From positions 11,334,501 to 11,398,500 of the forward strand of contig CM052360.1 of assembly GCA_028551475.1 (NCBI GenBank): 64,000 nt of DNA, in the 5' to 3' direction. Both the position numbers and the translations under genes were made by a program. Within the stretch, counting starts at the first letter, position 1. The number at the start of each line of letters is the position of its first letter. The notes beneath the pieces were generated by a model, which was given only the letters and a program-made list of their open reading frames with translations, made no database searches and was not told where the DNA came from. This stretch comes from Casuarina equisetifolia. Taxonomy: Eukaryota; Streptophyta; Magnoliopsida; Fagales; Casuarinaceae. This document shows, piece after piece, positions 26,045 to 38,670 of this stretch.

Positions 26045-26560
26045 AAAATTTAGGTACATTGTTGGTGGTGGTTGTGATTATTCTTACATTCAACTTTCAA
26101 GTGTTAATCACTCCTTTAGGAGAAACTTGGCTAAATAGCTCTCAAGAATACCTTGTAAGGATGTCAATGATGAATCATGGCTATTCATTTTATTTGGCAT
26201 TGTAAATTTGCCATTCATGACTTCATATTATACGGTTTACAAAAGAAAATTTAGGTACATTGTTAGTGGTGGTTATGATTATTCTTAGATTTAACTTTCT
26301 AGTGTTAATCACTACTCTAGGAGAAACTTGGCCAAATAGCTCTTAAGAACACCTTGCAAGGACATCAATGATGAATCATGGCTATTTCATTTTATTTGGC
26401 CTTGTAAATTAGCCATTCATGACTTAGTAGGTTTTGCTACTAATCTCTTTCCTCCTTTAAGGCTTGTGTTTTACCTTAAGATGCCTTATATCCATTTTGG
26501 TTATGATTTCATATTTTGTGTGATTGGATTGCACTTATGTCGAAATAAAAAATTGATTTC
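26045..26560 (+). pseudogene. duplicated PGG exon, array unit 3
   Basis: This is the clearest PGG remnant. One frame reads LLVVVVIILTFNFQVLITPL then GETW (from about 26057), against the family pattern LLVVATLIATVTFQ..VNPPGG.W. About 201 bp further on (from about 26258) the same block recurs as LLVVVMIILRFNFLVLITTL then GETW. This internal duplication makes the unit about 200 bp longer than its neighbours. The Pro-Gly-Gly core is changed to Pro-Leu-Gly. No ankyrin exon or start codon is present. Confidence 0.6.
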
Positions 26561-27064
26561 CTAAAAAGTGTATTATTTGGCATAGGTTGAGAATATAGTT
26601 TTTATTTTGTGATTTTATTTTATCTTTATTTATTATCATTCCTCACTATTACTGTTAAGATATTTTTCTTAAATTATTTAACACTAGTTGTACTTAAGAA
26701 GTTGAATAATTGGGGATTGTATCTACAATTTAGTATGTAATCACCAACTTTTTGTAAAAATTTCATGACTTTGAACAATTAATCTTTTAAGTTTCTTGTT
26801 TTTTTCTATGTTATCAACTATTACTAAAATTTTTGACAAAAGCAAATCATTTTTGCCATCATCATGTAGAGATGATTGGAAAAAGGCACATGTGCATTTT
26901 TATGAATATTTTGTTCACTTTGATTATCACTCATTTTTCATGTTAGTCTCATTTCACCCTAGGTGCACAATGCCTAAAATAAATGTTTTTCTTTTTACAT
27001 TATTTCACAAGTTTTGATGTCCTTTAATTTCTAAAAGACTTCCTACTACATGACCCAAAAGGCA

Positions 27065-27400
27065 AATTAGGGTACTTTGTTAGTTATGGTTATACTTCTT
27101 ACATTCAACTTTCAAGTGTTAATCATTCTTCTAGTAGGGACTTGGCTAGAAAGGCCAAATAGCTTTCAAAAACATCTTGCCAGGATGTCAATGATGAATT
27201 GTGGCCATTTTATTTTATTTGGCTTCTTAAATTAGCTATTTATGGCTTTTGTTAGCTTTGCTACTAATCTCCCTCCTTCCTAAAGGCTTGCATTTTACCT
27301 TAAGATGCTTCACACCCATTTTGGTTATGACTTCATATTTTGTGCTATTAGGATTGGACTTATATCTACAAAAAAAAAAATGATTTCCTCAAAAGTGTAT
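27065..27400 (+). pseudogene. truncated PGG exon, array unit 4
   Basis: Same block order as the other units (TACTTTGTTAGTTATGGTT, then the TTCAACTTTCAAGTGTTAATC core). This unit lacks the CCTATAATAACCCACACC segment, which accounts for its short length of about 825 bp. Frames are interrupted and no ankyrin part is present. Confidence 0.5.
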
Positions 27401-28084
27401 TATTTAGCATGGATCAAGCATACACTTTTCTATTTTGTCTTTGTGCTTTATCCTTATTGATTTCCATCCCTTCCTACTACTATTTAGGTATTTTTCTCAT
27501 ATTATTATCCATTGATTGCAATTAATTGCAATTAGAAATTAAATAGTTGAGGATGAAGCTGAATAATTGTGATTATATTTACAATTTAGTATGTAGTCAC
27601 AAATCTTTTGTAAAAATTTCATGACTTTGAACAATTAAGTTTTTTAATTTTCTTGTTTCTTCTCTATCATTGATTATTGCTAGACTTTTTGGATAAGAGC
27701 AAACCTTTTTAGCCATCATCATGAAAAGATGATTGGAAAAGGGCATATGTGTATTTTTATGAATGTTTTCTTCACTTTGATTACCATTTATTTTTCGTGT
27801 TAGTCTCATTTCACTCAAGGTGCATAATGACCAAAATAGATAGTTTTTGACATTCTCTCATAAGTTAATATTTTATAAGACAACAAATGTTAATGAAATT
27901 GCCCTCCCCCTTTAATAAACAAACACATGTAAAGGAGACTTGTAATAACTCACACCTACCTCTTATTCTAAATTTTGGAGGAAAGAACTCCCTTGAAGAG
28001 TTTTCATGTTCTAACAAGAGAAAATTTAAGTATTCCAACATCTTTTAACTACTTAAAGACTTCCTACTACATGACACAAAAAAG

Positions 28085-28420
28085 AAAATGAAGGTACTTT
28101 GTTAGTGGTGGTTGTGCTTTTTCTTATATTCAACTTTTAAGTGTTAATCACTCATTTTGGAGGAACTTGACTAGATAGCTCTCAAGAATACCTTATGAGA
28201 ATATCAATAGTGGCTCATGTCCGTTTCATTTTATTTGGTATCTTAAATTAACTGTCCATGACTTTTTTAGTTTTGTTACTAATATCCTTCCTCCTTCAAA
28301 GCTTGCATTTTACCTTAAGATGCCTCATACCCATTTTGATTATGCCTTCATATTTTAGTGCTATTAGGATTAGACTTATATCTAAAAAAAAAAAAAAAAT
28401 TCCCCAAGAGTGTATTACTT
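28085..28420 (+). pseudogene. truncated PGG exon, array unit 5
   Basis: The block TACTTTGTTAGTGGTGGTTG and the following core match units 3 and 4, and an A-rich slippage run lies at about 28385-28399. There is no start codon, no ankyrin part and no continuous frame. Confidence 0.5.
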
Positions 28421-29074
28421 AGCATGAATTGGGCATATAGTTTTCTATTTTCTCATTGTGTTTTCTCCTTGTTTTTTACCATTCTTTCCTATTACTATTA
28501 AGGTATTTTTCTTAGATTATTTCTACTGGTTGCTATAAAGAAGTTAAACAATTAGTAATTTTATTTATAATTTGGTATGTCTCACCAACCTCTTGTAAAA
28601 CTTTTCATGACTTTGAACAATTTGGCTCTTAATTTTCTTATTTCTTCTTGGTTATCTATTATTGCTAGGCTTTTTAGACAAGAGCAAATATTTTTTGCTA
28701 TCATGATGTATAAATGATTGGAAAGAGGCATATATGCATTTTTATGAATGTTTTGTTCACTTTGGTTATCATTCATTTTTCATGTTAGTCTTGTTTCACT
28801 TGAGGTGTACAGTGTCAAAAATACACACTTTATGATGTTCTTTTATAAGTTAATAGTTTATAAAACCAAAAATGTTAATGAAATCCATCTCTTCCCTTAC
28901 CCCTACCCCAGCAATAGACAAACATGTGTAATAACCCACACTTGCCCTTTATTCTAAATTTTAGAGGAAAGAACTCCCTCAAAAAGTTCTTCTATTCTAA
29001 CAAGAGATCATTCATGAGTTCTAATGTCTTTTAACTCCTAAAAGACTTCTTACTACCTAACCCATAAAAGAAGA

Positions 29075-29370
29075 TCAAGGTACTTTGTTAGTGGTAGTTG
29101 TACCTTTTCTATGAGGAACTTGGCTAGATAAATCTTAAGAATACCTTGCAAGAATGTTATTTATGAATCATGGCCATTTCATTTTATTTAGCATCTTAAA
29201 TTAGCTACCCATGACTTTCATTAGTTTTGCTACTTATCTCCTTCCTCCTTAAAGGCTTGTGTTTTAGCTTGAGATGCCTTATACCCATTTTGGTTATGGC
29301 TTCATATTTTGTGCTATTAGGACTAGCTTTACATCGAAAGAAAAAATTGGTTTCCTCAAAAGTGTATTAT
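29075..29370 (+). pseudogene. truncated PGG exon, array unit 6
   Basis: The block TACTTTGTTAGTGGTAGTTG is recognisable, but the hydrophobic core is shortened. The membrane-segment region that follows aligns with the other units. This is the last complete unit before the array breaks up. Confidence 0.5.
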
Positions 29371-29690
29371 TTAGCATGAATTAGGCATACAATATTTTAT
29401 TTTGTCATTGTGCTTTATCCTTAGTTACTACCATTCTCCCTACTATTAAGGTATTTTTCTCATATTATTTTCTACTAGTTGTAATCAAGAAGTTGAATAA
29501 ATGGGGAAAATGAGAAATCCATTTAGTGAAATTGCCATCTAGAAAAGGTTACGGAATCTTGACTCCATGGTAATAGTCAATGATGGAGTCATTGATAAAT
29601 CAAGTAATGCAAGAGCTGGTCTTAAGGCAATACATGTTTATTGACATTCTTCCATAAGTTAATATTTTATAAGACAAAAAAAATGTTAAT

Positions 29691-32600
29691 GGAATTCCAT
29701 ACATTTTCCTTTTTGGTGGAAAGATAAGTTTGTATTAATAAAAATTAGTATACAGAGACATAGGAACATACGTTAGTATTACAAAAATTATGAAAGTTAC
29801 AAAAGGATGGAAGTTGGTAGCCTCCAAATTTCATTCAAAATGATATTTTCTTAAGAGAATTTTATACTTCGAAACAATTAAGCTCTTCTTCCTATAATTT
29901 TTGTTATTTTTTTCAATAGGATTGTGATGTCAATTGTTTTGTTTTGAAATAATCTTTTATTGCATTCAGCCTATATATAGTAAATGTAAGGTAATTAAGA
30001 TATCTTAAAAAGTTTTGTAACCAAATCCCTTCTTTAGTTACTTTGTCTATTCATTGCAATTTTTCATTTCATGCTCCAATATGATACTAAATTTCATTTT
30101 AAGTGAGGATAATTTTTCAAATTATCATTGTTCATGTACATTCAAAAAAGAGATGATTCATGTTTTCAACCTTGGACTAACAAAAATCGTAGTATAAGTT
30201 AACTGAAGAGAGCCATCATACAATTTTTTCTACAAGTAAAAAATTGATCTTAATAAATAAGTCATCCAATAAAATGATATTTATTGATGTTATTAGTCCA
30301 AATTAGATCATATGAACCAACTTTTTCATTAACTAGTCAAAAGTTCTTATAAATTTATATGTAACAATAGGCAAACCTATAAAAGGTAAGAGTGGGCCTT
30401 AGTACTTTTAATATTGGTCCTCTATCTCCATTACCATTCATTTCATGATATGACTTAAGAATAAAAGAAATATTACAACCCTTTGTTGGATTCTAGTAGT
30501 TGTATGTTCTTATGGACTCTAATTCCTTCAATCTACTTAAAGATTCCCCAAGTTTTTCCTTTGATTATTGCAAGAAATGCAATGTTCCATAATTTATTGA
30601 CTAAATTCTATTCTAATAGTTTTTGAATTGTTTTAATCTTAGAGTATGTCTAACCATGTCATTTAATTATTAAACACTTATTTTTCAGTCACCATTGGCT
30701 CTTGATCTAGGAGTCCTTTTCTGTTTCTAGAGTGATTTTGCGTGTGTTATATATTGTTCAATGAGTATTAAGTTACATATGTTTTCTTATCCAAGTGAAT
30801 ATTCTTAAAAATGATGTGGATTCTTTTGCATTAATTAAATCTTACTTAAAAATTTCTTTTAAATAAAACATATCTTACTAATTTTTAGAAAGAAAGAAAT
30901 TTTTCAATATAATATTAAAATGCAAATTTAGTAAGTAATAGCCCATGTTGACTTTAAGAGAAGTTTGTTAAGGATAGTATAAATTATATTATATAACCTA
31001 AATATTACGTGTGAATTATTTTTTAAATAAAAAATTTCTCTTCTTTTTATAAATTGATTTTAAAAAAGAAATGAGTTTTTTTAACAAATTTTCTATTTTA
31101 ATCTTTTTATTTATGTACAGAATCTCAAATGCATTATCTCTTTAACTAATGCACACTTCTTAAGAAAAATTGAAGGTAGTTAGGTTTTTTCAACAAAGGA
31201 CTACCTTATGCTATTGTAAAGAGCTTTGCTATGTCTTCTCTTATCGCTAAAAGTGGTCAAGATTTGTTTTCATTCAATAATAATAATAAAAAGAATATAC
31301 TACTTGAAAGAGGAACAAGGAAGTGTGTAAAAAAGCTTTTAAGTAATAGCCTAAGTTTATGCATGCTCTTATGTTTTTGTGACCATATTTTTATGAGTTT
31401 GAGTTTGAACCCAAAAGATTAATCTTATTAGAAGAGGTAATAAAGTTTTTTATAAGCATCAAGATCTTCTCACTTTTTATGCAATATGGGATAATATAGC
31501 AAACCTTCCTCCTTTGAATGAGCTTTCCACTAGACCCATGCATTATAACCCCCTTTCAATCTCCTTGAGATCATCAAGTTTAAGTTATCCATAATTGTAG
31601 CAAAATCAACATCAAGTTAAAATTTACTTAGTGTAACCATGTATGAATTATTCTTACCTTAAAACTATGCTTAAATTAAATTAAGAATTTTCTTCTTCTT
31701 CTTCTTCTTCTTCTTCTTCTTTTTATGTCTTTTCCCTTTTCTTACCTCCATTCTCTATTTTTTTTCATCTCTAATCACTCTCATTTCTTTCATGCATAAA
31801 ATATAAGTACTTTTGTAATTAACAATCGAACCAATTCTTATGTAACCTTTCTTGATAATGCAACACTTCTACTGGTCAAAGAAATTTCTTGAGTAACTCC
31901 TTCTCAAATTTGACATTGGATTGTATTTCCTTAGGATCAAGAGGTCACAAGCTTGACATCCTAGTGTATAATTTGAGTGTGTACTATAAAAATAAAAATA
32001 AAAAAGTAGATACTACCAAATCTTGAACCATTAAATCTAATAAATTTCTATGTGAAAAGAATATTAAAACCAAAAACATAAATGCCTTTTGCTAGCTTCC
32101 GGACATCCAAAGCTCAAGATTTGATACATACTCAACATATCATTGTTCTTTACATGAGACCACTATCTTCCTTTACACCATGCTTAACATTCAAAAGAAT
32201 TAAACTTTTCTTTGCAATACCCTCTCGTCACTAACCTTTCATCAGTTGTCAACCTTTTCTTCCATATATATAAGCAAGTGCTCCAAGCAGCCAGAAGATA
32301 TTTGTCTCCAAGGAGAAGCAAAGCTAAGTAGAATCAACCATGCATGGCGAGATCTTTGTTGTCATAGGTTCGAACTAAGGTCATCTCCATCCATGCATAG
32401 AGCTCTGGAAGCATTTTTCCTCTAGAAATTTCCATACTACTCTTGTTATTCAGTCCACTCTTTCCATTCCTTCCTCCTTTTCACAAAGCCCGCTCACTGG
32501 TGTTGCGCAGATTTCTGAGTCCTTGGGTCCTCCCACTCCAAAATTCTTGACCTCTAATGGAAATGAGAAGAATCCATGAATGGCAAGCCAGGAGGCGTCT

Positions 32601-33019
32601 TTGGTAGCGGCCCAATTTTTGTGGATTGAAAAGCTCAATCAAGTTGCCTTATATCCTATTCCAAAAAGGGCAAATCCAACTGAGGGTTGTGGACCCCTAA
32701 TCGATTGGCCCAATGAGACTTCGTATATTAGGAAACTAGCTTTTGCGAAGTGGGACAAGGTGGGTCGAAAGCTCTCGGGGAACCAAGATTCTAATAATTT
32801 AGACAAATGGTAAAGACTAAAATTGGTAATGGAATATGCTGGAGTACTAAAACTATCGATTTTAAGCAAGCAAAACGGAATCAAAATATTGTTATGATTT
32901 TTTGGTCCTTCCCCCATCTTTTAAGTCTTCATGGTGGTTGGTGGGGCTTTTCAATGAAGAAATTTTGATGGCTTTTTTGTGCATGTTAACTATATGTTTT
33001 TTGCTTTACAATTTTTTTA
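29691..33019. other. AT-rich non-coding stretch, nothing recognised
   Basis: No coding block longer than chance and no element ends were found. A segment near 30640-30800 (with TATGTCTAACCATGTCATTTAA) recurs near 33300-33480, so part of this stretch is a dispersed or duplicated repeat. A TATATATAAG box followed by a purine-rich leader near 32264-32340 looks promoter-like, but the ATG behind it opens only a dozen codons. Confidence 0.5.
31690..31721. repeat. (CTT)n microsatellite
   Basis: About ten uninterrupted CTT units, ending in a T run. Confidence 0.95.
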
Positions 33020-33160
33020 AATTTTATTTATTACAATTTACGCACTTCAACTAATAAATCCCAACCTCATCGTTAACTTTATTAGCTCACCATTGAGTTA
33101 GTAGGCTAAGTGACTTAGCTTTTTGTGTTAATTACATGTTGCTCAAATAAAAGGAAATCT
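33020..33160. repeat. direct repeat, copy 1
   Basis: It shares TTTATTACAATTTACGCACT, a CCAACCTCAT block, TAGTAGGCTA and GTGACTTAGCT with 33815-33960. The two copies are about 0.8 kb apart in the same orientation and clearly diverged. Confidence 0.75.
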
Positions 33161-33285
33161 TGTAAATATAATCTAAATCACTAAAAATCTACATAAAACA
33201 AAAAGAGATATCATAAATATAATATAATCACTAAAATTTGCACAAAACGAAAAGGGATCTCATAATATAATCTAATCGCTATTTT
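33153..33285. repeat. short minisatellite, period about 50 bp, about 2.5 copies
   Basis: Three successive stretches starting near 33153, 33205 and 33254 share the pattern ATCT(T/C)..AATATAATCTAAATCACTA followed by a purine-rich tract. The third copy is partial. Confidence 0.6.
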
Positions 33286-33814
33286 TTTTGTTTGCTATTT
33301 TCTAATTAATTCAATTCTAAAATATGTCTAACCATGTCATTTAATCATTAACCGTTTAATTTTTTTTTTATCTCCATTAGCTATTGACGTTGGGGCTTTT
33401 TGTCTGTGTAAGGGGTTGTTTGGCTTCAAAATATTATTCAATAAGCTTATGTTACATATTTTGTTGATCTAACTAAATATTAATTTGATTTAATCTTTTT
33501 AATTTATGTATAGAATCAATAAATCAGTAATTGAGTAGTTAACTATAGGTCACTAACTTAATAGTTGATTAGTTTTTGACAGCTTGGTCTTAAATAAGTT
33601 GTAATAAATGTTCAAGTTGTACATAAACAATGTTTCATCCCACAAAAAGTGACATTTTAAAAAGAAAACGAGGAAGGATACTTTATTATAAACTCAGTTA
33701 ACACTTTGTGATACAAATTTTTATTTAAGAACAAAACATGTTTTCCTAAGTTTCCATGGCACTAAGGATGCCAGGCCAACTTCTTTAGGGTGTTGTTTGG
33801 ATATATTCAAGGAA

Positions 33815-33960
33815 AGTAGAGTTTTATTTATCACAATTCACGCACTCTAACTCATAAACTCCAACCTCATAATCGGTTTTGTTAGGTCACCATTGAATTA
33901 GTAGGCTAGGTGACTTAGCTCTTTGTGTTCATTATATGTTGCTCAAACAAAAAGGAATCT
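33815..33960. repeat. direct repeat, copy 2
   Basis: Partner of 33020-33160; here the shared part begins TTTATTTATCACAATTCACG. The pair may be remnants of one element's ends, but no target duplication or internal domain was found. Confidence 0.75.
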
Positions 33961-36100
33961 TCTTCCATGCTTGCTGCCGTGTGCTGTTAGAGAAATACAG
34001 GCAGGAAGCTCTCTTATAAAAGCAGATCATGAACCTCTAAGTTAGAGGAATTGTTTTTCCTTACAAAAACTAGGATCATCACGTCACAAATGTTCTCAAT
34101 TAATTGAATATTCTTGTAAACCGTTCCAAATGCACGTTAATCAGCCCGAACAAGGCATGTACGTGCTTTCCAAATCATGCACGTAACACTTAACCCCTAG
34201 TAGAAAGAGTCCTTCAAAAATATTAATGACGAGGCAGGTTTTAGTTCTTTCACTCCCACTTATTTATTGGTTTCCGGTTGGTTTCCAAATCGAGATGTAA
34301 TAGGAATCCTCTCTTTTTGAAGGCAACCGGTTTCTCCTATAAAGTATTTGCTCATTACTTGCTTCACGTAACTCCTAGTCCATATGCTTGTACCGAATCT
34401 GCCTATGGATGCAGCAATCGCTTAAAGAGTTTTTAAGCAATTTGGACCCATAAAGCAGGACGTTTTTCAAGTTAGAAGAAAGAATGGCGTACATGCTTAA
34501 AGAGTTCTGGTTTTGGCTGCGGCTATTTTTTATTTTATTTTTTTCTGGGGAACGTGTTCAAACCAAAACTCATTTAAGTATGAATGCTATAAGCCCAAAC
34601 AAAACATTATATTGGGTTGGGCTCCGTCCCAGGTCTAGTAGCCCCCCGGAATCCAAGAAATCCTAAGAGCTCCCTTATAAACAAATCAGAACCTGACAGA
34701 GACAAAGCCCTCGCCGTTGAAGCCATTTCTGGCAACCGACGATAGGTGTTGCCTTGTCATCGTTACCCAAACAGCAATCAGGGTCGTTTTGCCCCACACT
34801 AACCAACACGTGGTGACAACAGTTCTGACAATTTCCCATCTTCAACATCAAAATCAAGGACGTGTCGTTCAGAGTCACCCAACAAAGCATCTTCTTTTCC
34901 CAGCCCTTTCGGCCTGCTGGCCCTTCGTTCTTCTCTGTCGAACCTGCCAATAAGCGTGCCGGTAACATGGCTTAGACAATATTCTCTGCACTAGATTGTC
35001 TAGCACACAACGCATAGAAAGAAGGAGAAAACAGGAGCAAATTAATAATGCCATACCTACCGTCATATTCGACAAATCAACTAAACTATGTGTAAATAAA
35101 AAGAGTAGAGTTTACGCAACATTATATAGGTCAGGGTTTGGACATGTATGCCAGCCACCTGTCTCTTACTTGCAACAGCCCTCCTTCAACATGCCCCCCT
35201 GTGACTCATCGAAGTCTCGTTGTCGTTGTACACCAAGCGAACCCCTTCAAGGTAGCCCTAACTCAGCCAATTACATCAGTAACCTACCAAGTATTTGAAA
35301 ACTGACCGCAAGACAAAGCCACCACAAAAAGCCACAGGACCCCAATCATGACCCAAAAACGTACAGCCCCAAGTGGCAACACGTCTGAGGTGCTTTCTAC
35401 GTGTTCAATTTAAGGGACATAGTCGCACAAGCAACCAAAAATAGTAATTTGAATTTTATTGATATGAATCTGTTTACAAATTCTAAGCTATTTATATTCA
35501 TTTCAAATGCCTAACAGTACACCTTGTTAATTACGTTTCATTATGTCTAGCTGCACTACTCAACTTGCCGACAAGTTGCTTCCATACATGAGGCGATTTG
35601 GCAGGAGTGAGCCCTGTTAAACTAAGGTTTATGTCAAAACTTTTGATGCTGTCAAAACAAAATGTGTTCTACAAAATGGACTGATTTGAAATATTTTCCT
35701 CCATTGGGAATTCTTCATATGCACTGTGTCTTAGATAAAATCATGAAATGTATTGAACGCACATGAAGTAAAAAACAATGCATGTGTAACTTATTCATCT
35801 CAATGTTTGACATGTAGTGGCATCCCACGTGGGAACATTGTTTTACATGCTAAGGATGAATATACATGCGTTCAATCTGCATTAAGGTTTTGTGTGTTTT
35901 TGGCACACTGTATTATATGACTCAAAACTATGGAGCAAGAAAGGCCCAGAAATATGACGCAAATGCAAAGTAAGAAAAGTGCAGAAATTTGAAGCAAAAG
36001 GCAGAGCAAGAAAGGTGCAGCAAGGTGAGTAAAAAGGTAAAAGTGCAATGTGTATCGAAGAACTAAATGAAACGCACAGCACAGAGGCTAAGCTAAGTAA
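33961..36100. other. non-coding stretch, nothing recognised
   Basis: Several open frames in 34480-35300 overlap on both strands and resemble no protein. Their openness follows from higher GC content in that patch. A short block near 35395-35516 looks like part of an LTR on the minus strand (TGTTAGGCATTTG start, TATAAATAG, AATAAA), but no partner was found. Confidence 0.45.
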
Positions 36101-36119
36101 CACTCATTGCAGAAAAGGA

Positions 36120-36444
36120 TACTTAGTAAAGTTAAACGCACAGCATAAGGATCCCTCACAATTTGCATTTTGAAGCTAAGAATGAATGGAATGACAATCC
36201 CATAAGTGATAGAAGGAGGCATTTTGCATTTGGAGAAACAAAATACAGGACTCTTTGCACAGGAAGGTGAGATCCGGTTGTAAAAGAAGGGATTGTTGCT
36301 ATAGAAGGAGACGAGTCTCTCAACACGCAAAAATTCAAAATACTCAAGCGGAAGTTCAAATGGAAGAACACAAGTGCATTTAGTCACGGTTTCTCGGAGA
36401 TTCAAAAGATAGATCTTGATACCACCATCTGGTTGAGTAATCAT
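36120..36444 (-). pseudogene. faint F-box-associated domain fragment
   Basis: The minus-strand reading IKIYLLNL ... LPFELPLEYFEFL ... NNPFFYNRI resembles the stretch of plant F-box proteins where a ...YLL...LPF..P..YF.I...NGL.CL... segment precedes the LWNPS motif. The NGLVCL and LWNPS motifs themselves are not present in the same frame, and no F-box lies upstream. If real, it is a decayed fragment. The match is short and I may be over-reading it. Confidence 0.2.
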
Positions 36445-36648
36445 GCATAAAGAGTTCTTGTCATTTTATTTCCATCCTATGTTTGATGTTATTGTGATAT
36501 TGATCAAGAATTTGACATTTTGTGTACGGGTGGAAATCTAGGGTTTGGTTCAATTTGATACTCTTGTAAATTGATGTTTGGAAAAGCTAATTGGTGTTCT
36601 GATTAGCTTGTTTCTGTATGCATATATAATCTTCATCTACATTGTAAC

Positions 36649-37049
36649 TGAGAACTGGAGCTAGATTGCACAGAATTAAAGAAAAAAATGGATAAAACTT
36701 GTTTATTAGGATAAGTAAAACATTTACAAGGGAAAAACTAGGATTCCCGGGTACAAGAACGAATACAATCTGAAAAGAATACCTTCAATATAGAATAGAA
36801 AACAAAAACAACTTCAAATGACCATGTCCGTCGTTGCAGTCCTCTACTCCTTGCTTTTTGTCTAAGATTGGACTAAAGGTACAAAACCAAGCGTCCTCCT
36901 TGGACCACTACACCTCTTGCACCAAAAAAGCTTATGTTTTATCTTGGTTCGGTGGAAGGCAAAGGCTCGTGAAAGGTTTCTAAAAGCTCTTTGATGCCAT
37001 TCTTTGTTGACCATCCACCGCGGCTACCACGTGAGGTCATGTTTGGACA
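36649..37049 (-). repeat. 3' LTR of the short copia remnant
   Basis: Shares GGATAAAACTTGTTTATTA and TTACAAGGGAAAAACTAGGA with 38391-38937. The GTAAC duplication lies immediately to its left. Confidence 0.85.
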
Positions 37050-38390
37050 CCGTCCCTTAAGCTGGGGTCAAATGAATTGATGACAACAAGCTTGTGAGGG
37101 ATATGGTTATGTTGATTGATTCTTAAGGCTTTAGTTAACATGTTTGCCAGGTGAACTCTAGTGCCAACATGAATTGTCTCAATGAACCCTTTACAGATCT
37201 TCTCTCAAATGATAACAATTAATATCAATGTGTTTAGTACATTGAGTAACAATGAAATTGGCTATAAGTTCCATGCCAGCCTTGTTATGAAAATATAGAA
37301 TCACTAGTTAAGGTATATTAATCTCCATATCTCCAAGCAATCCCAACAACTAAATAATCTCATGGGATGTAATCACCATAGCCTAATACGCAACCACAGT
37401 AGAGGATCTGGATATCACTTTTTCTTTCTTATTCTTCCATGAAATCAATGTATTGACAAGCATAATGTAGATTGCATAACATTCATCTACCTCTTCAAAA
37501 TTGGTTAAACTTCTTCATCTTTTTATGCTTCTTTTAGGATTTCAATAGTGACATTTCTAGTGATGCAACTCTAGTTGTTGAAGGTTATTGAAGTAAGACA
37601 AAATTGATTGCCCTTCTTGCCAATTCAAACAAAGCTTATTGATGAGGCTATATACTTGAGCATCATTGATTTGGATGAATAAGCCATGGAGCTCTAACCA
37701 TAGCGTAATGACATCCATTCAACCTTTCATGGAGCTTTTATGACAAGGAGTTCATTATCCATGCCACGTAGATGGAGTTGCATCTCTCCTATAATGGATG
37801 ATACAAAGAAGACAGGAGTAGTTTTGGATAGTTCCTATTGATGAAAATCAATTTATTCTTGATCGGCAAACAAATCTTCATTATCTGGCTCCAAATGGCA
37901 AATGGGATGATCTTGTGAACTTGAAGAAGACTAAGCTATTGACTTTGTGTCATCAATGGGTAAGTATATGAGGTTTAAATAGTTAGTTATTTAAAGTGGC
38001 CAATTCCTTTGCTTCAATTGATAGAGTGCACAATAGCATGTGTAATAGTCCACAGGGGTTACAACCTTCTTCTCTATTTTGGTAGGGCAAACTCCCACCC
38101 AATTAGCTACCCAAAAGTGTAAAGTTTTGCTCAACCATTACCAAAATTAGAGTGAAAACAATCAAAGAAACAAAGCTAAGAAAAGATTCTTTTGTGACAA
38201 AAACATAGACCATTTTGGCTAAACCAAACAAGTAACTATTTGCCTTTAAAAGCATGGCAAATCGTTAATGAAGATTGTGAGGAAGCAATGAAATTAGAAG
38301 TCATAGTAACTAGAAAGCCAAACGTAAAGTGACTATTTGAGCTTGAAATCTAAACAAAGCAAAGGCAAGATTCTACCCGTTTTGATACCA

Positions 38391-38636
38391 TGAGAAATAT
38401 GGAGCTAGATTGCACGAGATTGAAGAACAAAATGGATAAAACTTGTTTATTATGACAAGTAAACCATTACAAGGGAAAAACTAGGATTTTCATATACAAG
38501 AATTAATACAATTTCAAAAACATACATTTTATATAGAATAGCCAACAAATGTCCAGCTTAATTGGGAATAAATATTGCTTACAACTTTCAAATTCCAAGT
38601 TTGACACCAAGTACATACATGGATGTGTGTGTATAC

Positions 38637-38670
<34 letters not shown>

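Larger units (their letters stand above)
22500..29690 (+). repeat. degenerate tandem array of ankyrin-PGG gene fragments
   Basis: The landmark TTAGCAT(G/A)... followed by TTTTATTTTGTCATTGTG recurs near 22521, 24445, 25401, 26579, 27405, 28421 and 29373. Between landmarks each unit carries the same blocks in the same order: a GATTGGAAAAAGGCATATG segment, an ACCTATAATAACCCACACC segment, a CTTCCTACTACATGACCC segment, and then a degraded PGG exon. The first spacing is about 1.9 kb because only that unit holds an ankyrin exon; the others are about 0.8-1.2 kb. The last unit is incomplete, with unrelated sequence at 29515-29640 before a final matching block. Units differ by many substitutions and small indels, so this is an old array. 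The inferred origin is serial duplication of one gene's 3' half. Confidence 0.85.

Noticed and set aside
22734-28776. recurrent short minus-strand frames (NQSEQNIHKN-like) in several array units
   Set aside because: They recur because the DNA units are homologous; the same segment is also open on the plus strand and neither resembles a known protein.
32335-32400. inverted pair ATGCATGG ... CCATGCAT suggesting a small hairpin RNA
   Set aside because: Only 8 bp pair cleanly and the extended stem is too mismatched for a microRNA precursor.
34480-35300. cluster of 60-100 codon frames on both strands
   Set aside because: They overlap each other, have no family resemblance and no splice or start context; they reflect a GC-richer patch.
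35395-35516. possible short LTR (TRIM-like) on the minus strand
   Set aside because: There is no second LTR, no primer site and no target duplication, so it remains a texture impression only.
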